A stretch of DNA of 64,000 nt from JACPNO01 sp963825405. GTDB lineage: Bacteria; Acidobacteriota; Terriglobia; Bryobacterales; Bryobacteraceae. A program made the position numbers and the translations under genes. Position 1 is the first letter of the stretch, and every line of letters begins with the position of its first letter. This document shows, one piece after another, positions 10,501 to 19,475 of the stretch. The notes under the pieces are model-generated. The model ran no database searches. It was given only the letters and a program-made list of their open reading frames with translations, and was not told the origin of the DNA. The stretch spans positions 1-64,000 of the forward strand of contig CAWGTB010000010.1 in assembly GCA_963825405.1 (NCBI GenBank). Direction: 5' to 3'.

Positions 10501-12893
10501 ACGCTGGCCGTGGAGGCATCATTGGGCCGGAGGCGGAGCGATTCCCGGGCGAACTCCACGGCCCGCTGATAGAGGGGCAGGACGGGGTTTCCGGCCTCGC
10601 CCGAACGGCTCGCCGACGCGATGTTGTTGAACGTCGTGGCCAGTCCAGCAAAAACGTCCGGGTCGTCGGGACTCGCCTCGGCGAGCTCGAGCCGCAGCAT
10701 GGCGCAGCGTTCGGAGGCGGTCAGCGACTCCGACCGAATACGTCCTTTGTCTGGGTGTTCGACCCCGACAAATGGAAGTAGAGAGTGTTATAGACCTCCG
10801 CCAGCTCGCGCTTGTTCACGAGGTCGCCGGGACGTGCCTTCAGGACTTCCTCGCGCAGGGCGATGGCCCGACGGTACCGGGCCACGAACTCGTCGGCCTT
10901 GCCGGCGGGGCGGACCCGAAGAGCGCCTCGGCCAGCCCGGCCTTCGAGGTCGGCGTCATCGGGCCGTTCACGGAGGGCCTGCTCGAACCCGGCGGCGGCG
11001 GTCACGTAGGCGTCGCGCGCTTTTTCGCCCTGCCCGAGCTCCTCGAGCACGCGGGCCACCTTGAGGCGGGTGCGGAGCAGGTCGGTGGTCAGCGTCGGGT
11101 CGGTCGCCCGCTCCTTCAGGAACTCCTCGTAGAACGTCATGGCCGAGCCGAGCAGCTCGGCCCGCAGGGCGCGGAGGCCGGGGACGTTCAGGAGCTTGCT
11201 CTCGCTCACCTGGGTGAACGAGTCGTCGACCGCCTTGCGGCGCGGGCGAAGCTGGCCTCGGCGGCCTTCGATTGCCGCTCGGCCTCGGCTGCTCGCCTCG
11301 GCCGCGTCGACGGCGTCTCCGCCAGGCCGTGCCTCCACGGCCTGCCGGCGGGCTGGTCCGCCTCGGCGATCCGCGTGCGCGCGGCCGGCTCCTTCGCCCT
11401 GGCCGCGATCCGGCGGAAGTGGATCGCCGCGGCGTCGACCAGCGAGGCCGGCGACCACCAGCACGGCGTCAGCGCCCCCAGGAGCCGGCGACCGCCGGGT
11501 TCCGCCGGCACCAGCGCCAGGCAGCGCTCCAGCCGGCGAGACGCCGCCGCGCCAGGATCGGCTCGTCGTCGAGGAACCGCTGCAGGTCGTCCGCCAGCGC
11601 CCCGGCCGTCGCGTACCGCTGCGCCGGCTCGCGGTCGATCGCCTTGTGGACGATCGTCTCCAGGTCGCGCGGGCACCGCGCGGTTCAGCTTCCGCAGCCG
11701 GGGCGGCTCCTCCTGCGTCACCTGGCGGATCAGGCCGGCGCGGTCCGTCTCGTCGAACGCCGGGCGGAAGGCCAGCAGCTCGTAGAGCGTCAGGCCCAGC
11801 GCGTAGACGTCGGCCCGCGCGTCGCCCTGCCCCTCGAACCGCTCGGGCGCCATGTAGCGGAGCGTGCCGACGATGTCGCCGGTGTGGGTCAGGTCGTCGG
11901 TCGCCGCCGCCTTGGCCAGCCCGAAGTCGGTCACCCAGACGTTGCCGTCGCGTGTCCAGCAGCAGGTTCGACGGCTTGATGTCGCGGTGGAGGATGCCCT
12001 GGCCGTGGGCGTACTCCAGGGCCTCGGCCACCTGCACGCCGATCCGGGCCACGCCCTGCGGCAGTAGCGGCGGTCGGTCTCCGGGACCGCCGTGACGCCG
12101 CGAGACGGCCGGACGGCTCGAGACGCCCGAGGCCGACGGGCGGCGGCGGCCGGGACCGGCACGGCGGGTCGCCGACGGTCCAGGGCGACGTCGGCCGTCG
12201 CGGTCCGGCGGGCCGGTCGCCGTCGGCCGCCGTCGGCCGGCCGCGAACCGGCCGGTCACCAGCGACCGGGCGACGTCGGCCGCCGCGACTGCGCCGGCCG
12301 CCGCCGGCGGCCGTCGGCCCGGCGGGCCGCGCCGGTCCGGGCCGTCGCCGCAGCCGCTTCAGCTCGTCGAGGACGGCGTCGAGGCCCTGGCCCTGGATGA
12401 ACTGCATGACGTAGTAGTGCGTCCCCTCGTGCTCGCCGACGCCGAAGACCGGCACGATGTTGGTGTGGTGCAGCCGCGCCGCGGCCCGCGCCTCGCGCTC
12501 GAACCGCCGCACCTGCTTCGGGTCGGGCAGCGCCGCGGCCGGCAGGACCTTCAGCGCCACGCGGCGGCCGAGCGACTCCTGCTCGGCCTCGTAGACGACG
12601 CCCATGCCGCCGCGGCCGACCTCGCGGAGGATCCGGAAGTCGCCCAGCCGCCCGGCCGTCGCGCCGACGGCCGTGCCGGCGCCGCTGGCGATCGACGCCG
12701 GTGCGGCCGCCGGAGTCGCCGCCGAGGTCCTCCATCATCAGGAGCGCGGGAAGACGCGCGCGGATCTCGTCGGCCAGCTCGGGGTGGTCGCGCGGCGTAC
12801 TCCTCGGGCGTGGCCGCTCGCCGCCGCGCTTGCGGTCGAGGAACTCCTCGGCCAGCACCTCGACCGGGTTGCGACTGTCGTCGATGTCGACAT
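7553..12893 (-). CDS. Planctomycete Ser/Thr protein kinase with long TPR-like C-terminal region (heavily frameshifted)
   Basis: A membrane-anchored Hanks-type kinase. Likely ATG at 12893, restoring MSDIDDSRNPVEVLAEEFL with one G; an in-frame GTG at 12933 is an alternative. An N-terminal HPELADEIRARLPALLMMED motif is followed by GMGVVYEAE and VALKVLP (about 12,600-12,550), HRDIKPSNLLL (about 11,990), DFGLAKA (about 11,920) and MAPERFEGQGDARADVYALG (about 11,840). The hydrophobic stretch near 11,450 and a coiled coil follow. Next comes AVDDSFTQVSESKLLNVPGL (about 11,220), then TPR-like helical repeats (YRRAIALREEVLKARPGD, AVEFARESLRLRPND). The C-terminus RREAEALIVLDPAFPANPFE before TGA at 7555-7553 is typical of these proteins. 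At least ten frame changes occur. At about 1,780 residues it is long for the family, so a second TPR gene starting near 9,990 cannot be excluded. Confidence 0.6.
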
Positions 12894-12992
12894 CGGAGGG
12901 CTCTCTGGGTTGAGGGATCGGGGGTCTGCGCACAGAATATCGGGGAGGATCTCCGTCAGGTGGAAGGCCGGCCCTTGAAGCTCCCGAGGGCC
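12894..12992. other. Probable junction between planctomycete and acidobacterial sequence
   Basis: To the left everything is planctomycete-like and to the right acidobacterial. A plus-strand frame runs from inside the kinase into the VTT gene, giving NIGEDLRQVEGRPLKLPRAV just before the membrane protein. It may be a chance fusion created by the join. There are no direct repeats, integrase or tRNA here. Confidence 0.5.
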
Positions 12993-13787
12993 GTGAGCGC
13001 CGGGGTGATCCGCTTCTCCGGATGGTTCTTCAGCCTGCTGGGCGCCATTCTCATTGTGCTGGGACTATTCACGCCGCAAGCGCGCGCGCCGCTTACGGAC
13101 ATCAACGTGAACCTGGCCGGCGGCGTGGCCATGCTGGTCTTTGGCGGCGCCTGCTGGCATTGGCTCGCAAGCGATCCTGATTCCCGCATGCGCGCCCTCT
13201 TCCGCCCGCTGTTCACACTCCTTCTTCATGCCGGTGGCTTGGGACTGGTCATCCTGGGCATTTTGGATTCCTCATTTCTCTTTCTGCCCTTCGGTAACGA
13301 TCTGCTCCTGGTGATTCTTACTGCCCGCCACCATACCTCTCTGCCTCTGTATGTCCTGGCTGCGTCGGTGGGGTCGGCAACCGGCGTTCTGTTGCTTGAC
13401 CTGGTGTGCCGCAAAGGCGGCGAGGAAGGTCTCAAGAAAATGATGAGCCCCAAACGCCTCGACTACCTCAAGAGAAAAATGAACCAGAATGCGGCAGCCG
13501 CGCTGATTGTGGCATGTCTGACGCCGCCGCCGTTTCCGTTCACTGCGGTAATCGCCTCGGCCAGTGCATTCCAATATCCGCGGCCCAGGCTTTTGGCCTA
13601 TGTCTTTGCCGCTCGCGCCGTCCGATTTACGCTTATCGGGCTCGCGGCGGTCTATTTCGGACGCCATATTGTGCGCATGGCCAACTCGCCGGAATTCGTC
13701 TGGTTCATCATTGGATTCTCAGCGCTGTGCCTGGTGGGAAGCGCGCTATCGATAATGCGTTGGATTCACTTGAGCCGCTCACGTTAG
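12993..13787 (+). CDS. VTT (DedA/SNARE-associated) domain membrane protein
   Basis: About 264 residues from GTG at 12993 (GTG at 13005 or TTG at 12975 are alternatives; the natural 5' end may have been lost at the seam). Two N-terminal helices (GWFFSLLGAILIVLGLF, GVAMLVFGGACWHWL) are followed by a VTT core: ILGILDSSFLFLPFGNDLLL with an acidic residue in a re-entrant helix, GSATGVLLLDLVCRKGGEEG, and CLTPPPFPFTAVIASASAF, the Pro-rich second re-entrant loop. DedA relatives are lipid scramblases or flippases in the inner membrane. The 13-bp gap to galK suggests shared transcription. Confidence 0.7.
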   Translation: MSAGVIRFSGWFFSLLGAILIVLGLFTPQARAPLTDINVNLAGGVAMLVFGGACWHWLASDPDSRMRALFRPLFTLLLHAGGLGLVILGILDSSFLFLPFGNDLLLVILTARHHTSLPLYVLAASVGSATGVLLLDLVCRKGGEEGLKKMMSPKRLDYLKRKMNQNAAAALIVACLTPPPFPFTAVIASASAFQYPRPRLLAYVFAARAVRFTLIGLAAVYFGRHIVRMANSPEFVWFIIGFSALCLVGSALSIMRWIHLSRSR

Positions 13788-13799
13788 CATGATGTAGGC

Positions 13800-14928
13800 A
13801 TGAGGCACGCGTTCGAGAGCCGTTTCGGCGCCAGGCAAGGCATCCGTGTGTTCCGCGCGCCGGGCCGGGTGAATCTGATCGGAGAGCATACCGATTACAA
13901 TCTCGGCTTCGTGCTACCCATCGCGCTCGAACTGGCGTGCCTGGTCGCGCGTGCGCCGTGCCGCGGACGGAATGCTTCGCGTTTATTCTGAGGAAACCGG
14001 CGAAGAGCGCTGCTGGCCCGTCGAGCAAATTGCCGCTCTCACCCCTTCCCACGACTGGAGCGATTACGTGGCCGGCGTGGCCCGCGAACTGGTGCGTGCG
14101 GGTTATCGGATTGAGCCGCAAGCGCTCTATATACGGAGCAGCGTGCCGGTGGGCGGCGGATTGAGCTCATCGGCGGCGCTGCTGGTTTCCTCCGCGCTGG
14201 CTTTGTTGGCGGATCAGTCGATCGCCCCCCTCGCCCTGGCCGAGTTGTGCCAGCGGGCCGAAGTCGAATTCGTCGGCCTGCCCTGCGGCATCATGGACCC
14301 CTACATTTCGATCTTCGGTCGTGAGCATACCGCACTCGAAATCGATTGCCGCACGTTGCGGCACGTGGCTGTGCCGTTGCCGGAGGGAATCGAAATCGTG
14401 GCCGTGAACACCATGGTCAAACACGCATTGGGCGAATCGGCATATCGCCAGCGGACGAAGGAATGCGCGGCTGCGGCGGCAGCGGTCGGCGTGGCGAGCC
14501 TGCGCGACGCCAACGCTCGCAGCCTCGAACAATCTGCGCCGGCGATGGACGCGGTGGTTTTCCGGCGCGCGCTGCACGTCATCAGTGAAAACGATCGCGT
14601 GCAGCAATTTTCCGCGGCATCCCGAGCCGGCGATGCGGCTGCCATGGGACGGCTGCTGGTTGAATCCCATCGCAGCCTGCAGCATCAATATCAAGTAAGC
14701 TGCCAGGAGCTGGATTTCCTGGTGGACGCCGCCCTCGCTATCGAAGGCGTTTACGGGGCGCGCATGACCGGCGGCGGTTTCGGCGGCTGCACAGTAAACC
14801 TGATGCGGCAGGGGAGTAGCGAGAATTTTGCAGCCGAAATCTGCAAAGCTTATCATGAGCGGTTTGGAGTAACACCGCGGATTTACCATTGCCGGCCGGC
14901 GGCGGGGGCAGGGGAAATTTCTCAATAA
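13800..14928 (+). CDS. galK: Galactokinase (one frameshift)
   Basis: GHMP-family kinase that phosphorylates galactose at C1 in the Leloir pathway. The galactokinase signature GRVNLIGEHTDYN is at residues about 22-34. The ATP-binding motif VPVGGGLSSSAALLVS and the C-terminal MTGGGFGGCTVNL are both present. One extra base at about 13,945-13,955 breaks the frame: the first 50 residues are in one frame, and DGMLRVYSEETGEE onward in the next. The total of about 375 residues matches the family. The stop TAA abuts the ATG of the following kinase (TAAATG), so translation is probably coupled. Confidence 0.88.
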
Positions 14929-17157
14929 ATGTTAAGTACGCTCGCTCATTACGAGATTCTGGAAAAGCTCGGCCAAGGCGGCATGGGAGTGGTGTATCGC
15001 GCCCGCGATACCCGGCTGGAGCGCGAAGTAGCGCTCAAGGTGTTGCCCGCCGGCACTTCGGCCAGCGCGGATTCCCGCCGTCGTCTACTCGAAGAAGCCC
15101 GCGCCGCCTCCACCCTGAACCATCCCAACGTGGTGACCATCTACGATGTCCGCACCGACGGCGACGTGGATTCGATCGCCATGGAGTATGTGCGCGGCGA
15201 AACGCTCGACCAACTGCTGAAGAAGCAGCCGCTGGCCATGAAAGAGCTGATCCATTACGCGACGCAGATCGCCGACGCGCTGCAGGCAGCCCACACCAAC
15301 GGCATTATCCATCGCGATCTGAAACCCGCCAACGTGATGGTGACTCCGCAGGGTGTGGTAAAATTGCTGGACTTCGGTTTGGCCAAACGCCAGGAGAGCC
15401 CCGGCTGGGAGCCTTCCGCGCACACCGCAACCATTGAAGGCATGCTGGTCGGTACCGCTGCGTATATGTCGCCCGAGCAGGCCGAGAATCGCAAGCTCGA
15501 CTCCCGCAGCGACATCTTTTCCTTCGGCGCGGTGTTGTATGAAATGGCTACCGGGAAGCGCGCTTTTGAGGGCGAGTCGGTGATTTCTACGCTGGCGGCA
15601 ATATTGCGCGCCGAGCATCGGCCGCTGACCGGCACCGAGCTTGACCACATCGTCTCACGGTGCCTTGCCAGGAACCCGGCGGACCGCTTCCAGAGCATGG
15701 CTGAGGTCAAAGCGATGCTTGAGGAGCCACTCTCAAGCAGCAGAATTCAAAGACTTAAAGCCAAGATAATCGAAGCTCCCAGCATTGCCGTGTTGCCGTT
15801 CGCAAATATGAGCGCCGACCCCGAACAGGAATACTTCTGCGACGGCATCACGGAGGAGATTCTGAACGCCCTGGCCAAAATCGATTGCCTGAAAGTGGCC
15901 TCGCGAACCTCCGCTTTCCGCTTCAAAGGCAAGGGCGAGGACATCGCCGAAGTGGGCCGCCAACTCCACGTCAAAACGGTGCTCGAAGGCAGCGTGCGAA
16001 AAGCAGGCAGCCGGGTGCGTATCAGCGCCCAATTAGTCGACGTGGCCAACGGTTTCCAGTTGTGGTCCGAGCGCTACGACCGTGACATGCAGGATATTTT
16101 CGCCGTGCAGGACGAAATTTCCCAAGCCATTACGGCGGCGCTTCGCATCAAGCTGGCGGTACCGCTGTGCGACGTGCCCGCCCGCCGGCCGACCGAAAAT
16201 GTCGACGCCTACAACCTCTATCTGAAGGGGATGTACTTCAACAATAAGCGCTCGGCCGAAGCGCTACGGCGCGGCCTGGGCCTTTTTGAGCAGGCGGCCG
16301 CTGCCGACCCGGAATATGCGCCGGCGTATGCAGGCATCGGCGAATCGTACGGCCTGCTGTTGAGCGTCGGTGCACTGCCCCCGGCTGAGGCGTTTCCCAA
16401 GGCCAAAGCGGCCATGCTCAAGGCTCTCGATCTGGACGAGTCGCTGGCCAACGCGCATAGCGGCCTCGGCAGCTTGCTGGCGATCTACGAGCGCGATTGG
16501 GAGGGCGCAGAGGAGTGTTTCCAGCGCGCGCTGGTGCTCAATCCCGGAGACAGCCGCGTGCACTTATCGTACGCGGTCAATTACCTGGCTCCGCGGGGAC
16601 GTCTGGATGACGCCCTGGCCGCCGTCCGGAAGGCTCTGGAAGTCGATCCGCTATCGGTGGCCACCGGCACCTGGCTGGGAGTGGTTCTGTATTACCAGGG
16701 GCGCTACGTCGAGGCCGTCGCCCAGTTGCGGAGCATGGTCGAATTCGATCCCACGTTTTCAGGAGCGCATTGGCGGCTTGGCCTGGCTTACGAACAGGTA
16801 TCACGCTTTGACGATGCCATGGCCTCCTACCAAAGGGCGCTGGCGCTGGACCCCGACGGCATGTTCATCATCGCGATGATGGGCGGTCTGCAAGCGCGCC
16901 TGGGCAATCGCGAGGGAGCGCTCAAGCACTTGAACGAGTTGCACGAACTTAGCCGGAGCCGCTATGTTCCTGCGATGGCGTTTGGACTCATCCACCTGTC
17001 GCTGGGCGATATGGACCGTGCTCTGGAGTACTGCGCGAAGGGCTTTGAGGAGCGATCGCCCTGGCTGAACATGCTGGCAGTCGATCCCCAGTTCGCCGCT
17101 GCGCGCCGTGATCCGCGAATCGGCGAGTTCATGCGCAAGATCGGGCTGGACTCCTGA
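14929..17157 (+). CDS. Ser/Thr protein kinase with TolB-like and TPR sensor region
   Basis: 742 residues, frame intact. The kinase domain (about 8-265) has GQGGMGVVY, the ATP Lys at 37 (VALKVLP), HRDLKPANV (128-136), DFGLAK (148-153) and GTAAYMSPEQA. Residues about 285-400 are the TolB-like/FlgO-like domain found in acidobacterial kinases and cyclases (IAVLPFANMSADPEQEYFCD, LEGSVRKAGSRVRISAQLVD). The rest (about 425-740) is TPR repeats (YAPAYAGIGESYGLL, LANAHSGLGSLLAIY). No clear membrane helix separates kinase from sensor, so it may be cytoplasmic. It lies between two sugar kinases with 0 and 3 nt gaps, suggesting control linked to galactose/arabinose use; this is inference. Confidence 0.88.
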   Translation: MLSTLAHYEILEKLGQGGMGVVYRARDTRLEREVALKVLPAGTSASADSRRRLLEEARAASTLNHPNVVTIYDVRTDGDVDSIAMEYVRGETLDQLLKKQPLAMKELIHYATQIADALQAAHTNGIIHRDLKPANVMVTPQGVVKLLDFGLAKRQESPGWEPSAHTATIEGMLVGTAAYMSPEQAENRKLDSRSDIFSFGAVLYEMATGKRAFEGESVISTLAAILRAEHRPLTGTELDHIVSRCLARNPADRFQSMAEVKAMLEEPLSSSRIQRLKAKIIEAPSIAVLPFANMSADPEQEYFCDGITEEILNALAKIDCLKVASRTSAFRFKGKGEDIAEVGRQLHVKTVLEGSVRKAGSRVRISAQLVDVANGFQLWSERYDRDMQDIFAVQDEISQAITAALRIKLAVPLCDVPARRPTENVDAYNLYLKGMYFNNKRSAEALRRGLGLFEQAAAADPEYAPAYAGIGESYGLLLSVGALPPAEAFPKAKAAMLKALDLDESLANAHSGLGSLLAIYERDWEGAEECFQRALVLNPGDSRVHLSYAVNYLAPRGRLDDALAAVRKALEVDPLSVATGTWLGVVLYYQGRYVEAVAQLRSMVEFDPTFSGAHWRLGLAYEQVSRFDDAMASYQRALALDPDGMFIIAMMGGLQARLGNREGALKHLNELHELSRSRYVPAMAFGLIHLSLGDMDRALEYCAKGFEERSPWLNMLAVDPQFAAARRDPRIGEFMRKIGLDS

Positions 17158-17160
17158 GCG

Positions 17161-18676
17161 ATGGATCAGAAATACGTTATTGGAATTGACTTCGGCACGG
17201 AATCCGGCCGCATCATGCTGGTGGACGCGGCAACGGGTAGGGAAGTGGCTTGGGCCAGCGTGCCCTATCCGCGCGGAGTGCTGGATCAGACATTGCCGGA
17301 TGGCACCCCGCTCGAGCACGATTGGGCCTTACAGGACCCGCGCGACTATCTCACCGTGCTGCGCGAAGGTGTTCCCAAAGTGCTGCGCGATTCCGGCGTG
17401 CGGCCTGAGAGCGTCGTCGGAATCGGAATGGATTTCACTACCTGCACGATGCTGCCCACGCTCGCCGATGGCACGCCGCTTTGCACGCTGCCAGCGTACG
17501 AGCGAAATCCGCACGCCTGGGTAAAGCTGTGGAAGCATCACGCGGCTCAGCCTGAAGCCGAGCGCATCAACCGCATCGGCGCCGAACGCAACGAAGAGGC
17601 GCTGCGCATTTACGGCGGCCGTTATTCGTCCGAGTGGTTCTTCTCGAAAGTGCTGCAGATTGTCGATGAGGCGCCGGAAATTTACGCCGCCGCCGGACGC
17701 CTGCTTGAGGCCGCCGACTGGATCGTCTGGCAGATGACCGGCCACGAATGCCGCAACGAATGCACCGCCGGCTACAAAGGGCATGTGGATCAAGGGCCGC
17801 GGCTATCCCTCGAAAGAATTTTTCCGCGCGCTCGATCCGCGCCTGGAAAACGTGGTGGCCGAAAAGCTGACGGAACAGTTCTATCCGGTGGGCGGGCGCG
17901 CGGGCGGACTTACTCCGACCATGGCGCGCATGACTGGACTGGTGGAAGGCACGCCGGTCGCGGTTGGCATTGGCGACGCGCATGCCGCGGTTGCCGCCTG
18001 CGGAGTGGTCGCTGCAGGCGATCTCTGCATGATCATGGGCACTTCGCTGTGCCACATGCTGCTCGGAACCGCGCGCAGCTTCGTCGAAGGAGTTTGCGGC
18101 GTGGTGCAGGATGGCATCGTGCCCGGCTACTGGGGCTACGAAGCGGGGCAAGCCGCAGTGGGCGATCTATACGCCTGGGCGTTTCGCACGACCGGCGGCT
18201 CACCTGACGCGTTGACGGAGAAAGCCGCGCGTCTGAAGCCCGGCCAGAGCGGACTCATGGCGCTCGACTGGTGGAACGGCAACCGTTCCGTGCTGATGGA
18301 TGCCGACTTGAGCGGCGTATTGGTTGGCGCGACGCTGGCCACACAGCCGGAGGAAATTTACCGTGCGCTGGTAGAAGCTACGGCTTTCGGGACCTACACG
18401 GTGATTCGCGCATTCGAAGCGCAGGGCGTGCCGATACGGCGCCTGGTGGCGTGCGGCGGACTGGCGGAGAAGAGCCCGCTGGTGATGCAGATTTTCGCCG
18501 ATGTCACCAACCGCGAGATTCTGCTGCCGCGTTCGCTGCAGGCTTCAGGACTGGGCGCGGCAATGCTGGCGGCAGTGGCCGCTGGCGTGTATCCGGATCT
18601 TGCGCGCGCCGCCGAGCACATGGTGGAAACTGCCGCGCGATCCTACCAGCCGAATGCGAGCGCGCACGCCGTGTGA
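17161..18676 (+). CDS. araB: Ribulokinase, FGGY family (one frameshift)
   Basis: ATP-dependent phosphorylation of ribulose in pentose catabolism. The N-terminus YVIGIDFGTESGRIMLVDAA is the ASKHA phosphate-1 motif with the ribulokinase-type TESGR. Substrate residues sit in GIGMDFTTCTMLPTLADGTP. The second half carries GTSLCHMLLG, YEAGQAAVGDLYAWAF and GGLAEKSPLVMQIFADVTNR. One extra G in AAAGGGC at about 17,780 breaks the frame: corrected, GYKGMWIKGRGYPSKEFF follows. The length of about 505 residues is slightly under typical AraB. It starts 3 nt after the kinase stop. The closest alternative is another FGGY pentulose kinase. Confidence 0.8.
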
Positions 18677-18791
18677 TGGGAAAGCCTGTATGCACGGAGT
18701 ATTTGCGGGAAGCTCCCGCGATGACGAGTTACTTCGGTCGCGGCGCCAACAGCGTCATGAAACGTGCTCAAAGCCCTGCGGGAGAACAGCC

Positions 18792-19007
18792 TTAGACCTC
18801 CTCGCGGCAGCCGCACGTCATTACCGACTTAATCTTCGAAAATACCGTGCTGATGCTGGTACTAACCGTGGGCATCACCGCGGCAGCGGCGACGGCTACA
18901 AAGCCCGCCATCATGGCGTATTCGATTAGGTCCTGGCCCTTGACGTTACGCGCCAGGCCCGTGAACCAAATTCCGAACTTCAGCGACCAATCCTCGATAC
19001 GTTTCAT
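18792..19007 (-). CDS. Flp-type (type IVb) pilin
   Basis: 71 residues. It has a short positively charged leader, then KGQDLIEYAMMAGFVAVAAAA: a prepilin site followed by Leu, the conserved Glu-Tyr pair of the Flp motif, and the hydrophobic assembly helix. The tail ends TCGCREEV, with two Cys absent from its neighbour. Flp pilins build tight-adherence fibres through the Tad apparatus and are cleaved by a TadV/PilD-type peptidase. No tad genes are in the window. It is a paralogue of the next pilin. Confidence 0.85.
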   Translation of the reverse strand: MKRIEDWSLKFGIWFTGLARNVKGQDLIEYAMMAGFVAVAAAAVMPTVSTSISTVFSKIKSVMTCGCREEV

Positions 19008-19134
19008 CCCGATGCCGTCTTTCCTTTTGGCTTGAAGATCGCCAGTCAGCCCTATTGTGAGGATCAGCCGGCCGAAACGAAATCCGGCGGAGGCCTGAGT
19101 GCGCTCTTAGGCTCGGTGGTTCTCTAAGGCAGAC

Positions 19135-19344
19135 TTAGCTCGCCGCCGCCACCGTCATCACCGAGCTTACCTTTGAGAAAACGGTGCTGAGAGTGCCATT
19201 AATGTTCGGCATCGACGCCGCCGCGGCTACCGCCACGAAGCCTGCCATCAATGCGTACTCGATCAGATCCTGGCCTTGGGCGTCGCGCGTGAATCCCACT
19301 ACAATAGTGCAAAGTTTTTTCGACCATCCTGCAAGACGTTTCAT
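19135..19344 (-). CDS. Flp-type (type IVb) pilin, second copy
   Basis: 69 residues. AQGQDLIEYALMAGFVAVAAA is nearly identical to the downstream pilin across the processing site and assembly helix, while the leader and tail have diverged (FSKVSSVMTVAAAS). The two genes are 127 bp apart on the same strand and probably arose by tandem duplication, giving major and minor subunits. Confidence 0.85.
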   Translation of the reverse strand: MKRLAGWSKKLCTIVVGFTRDAQGQDLIEYALMAGFVAVAAAASMPNINGTLSTVFSKVSSVMTVAAAS

Positions 19345-19475
19345 CCTATTGCCAACTTCCTGTAGATTTGTTCTTGGAATCCACTGTAAGCGTCGTTGCG
19401 TGGAGTTGAAATCCGGCTGATGACCGAGAGCTTTCTAGGGCCAGGTAGGGTCTGTTATTCTGAAACTTCCCTCTC

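Noticed and set aside
10772..11785. 337-residue open frame on the plus strand
   Set aside because: It is a shadow of the kinase C-terminal region, which has TPR-like character on the minus strand.
12417..12992. Plus-strand extension of the VTT protein back into the kinase
   Set aside because: The extension is antisense to the kinase start and lacks membrane or domain signals. It exists only because of the join.
18677..18791. Short open frame after ribulokinase
   Set aside because: No motif, no ribosome binding site, and the downstream minus-strand pilin explains the rest.
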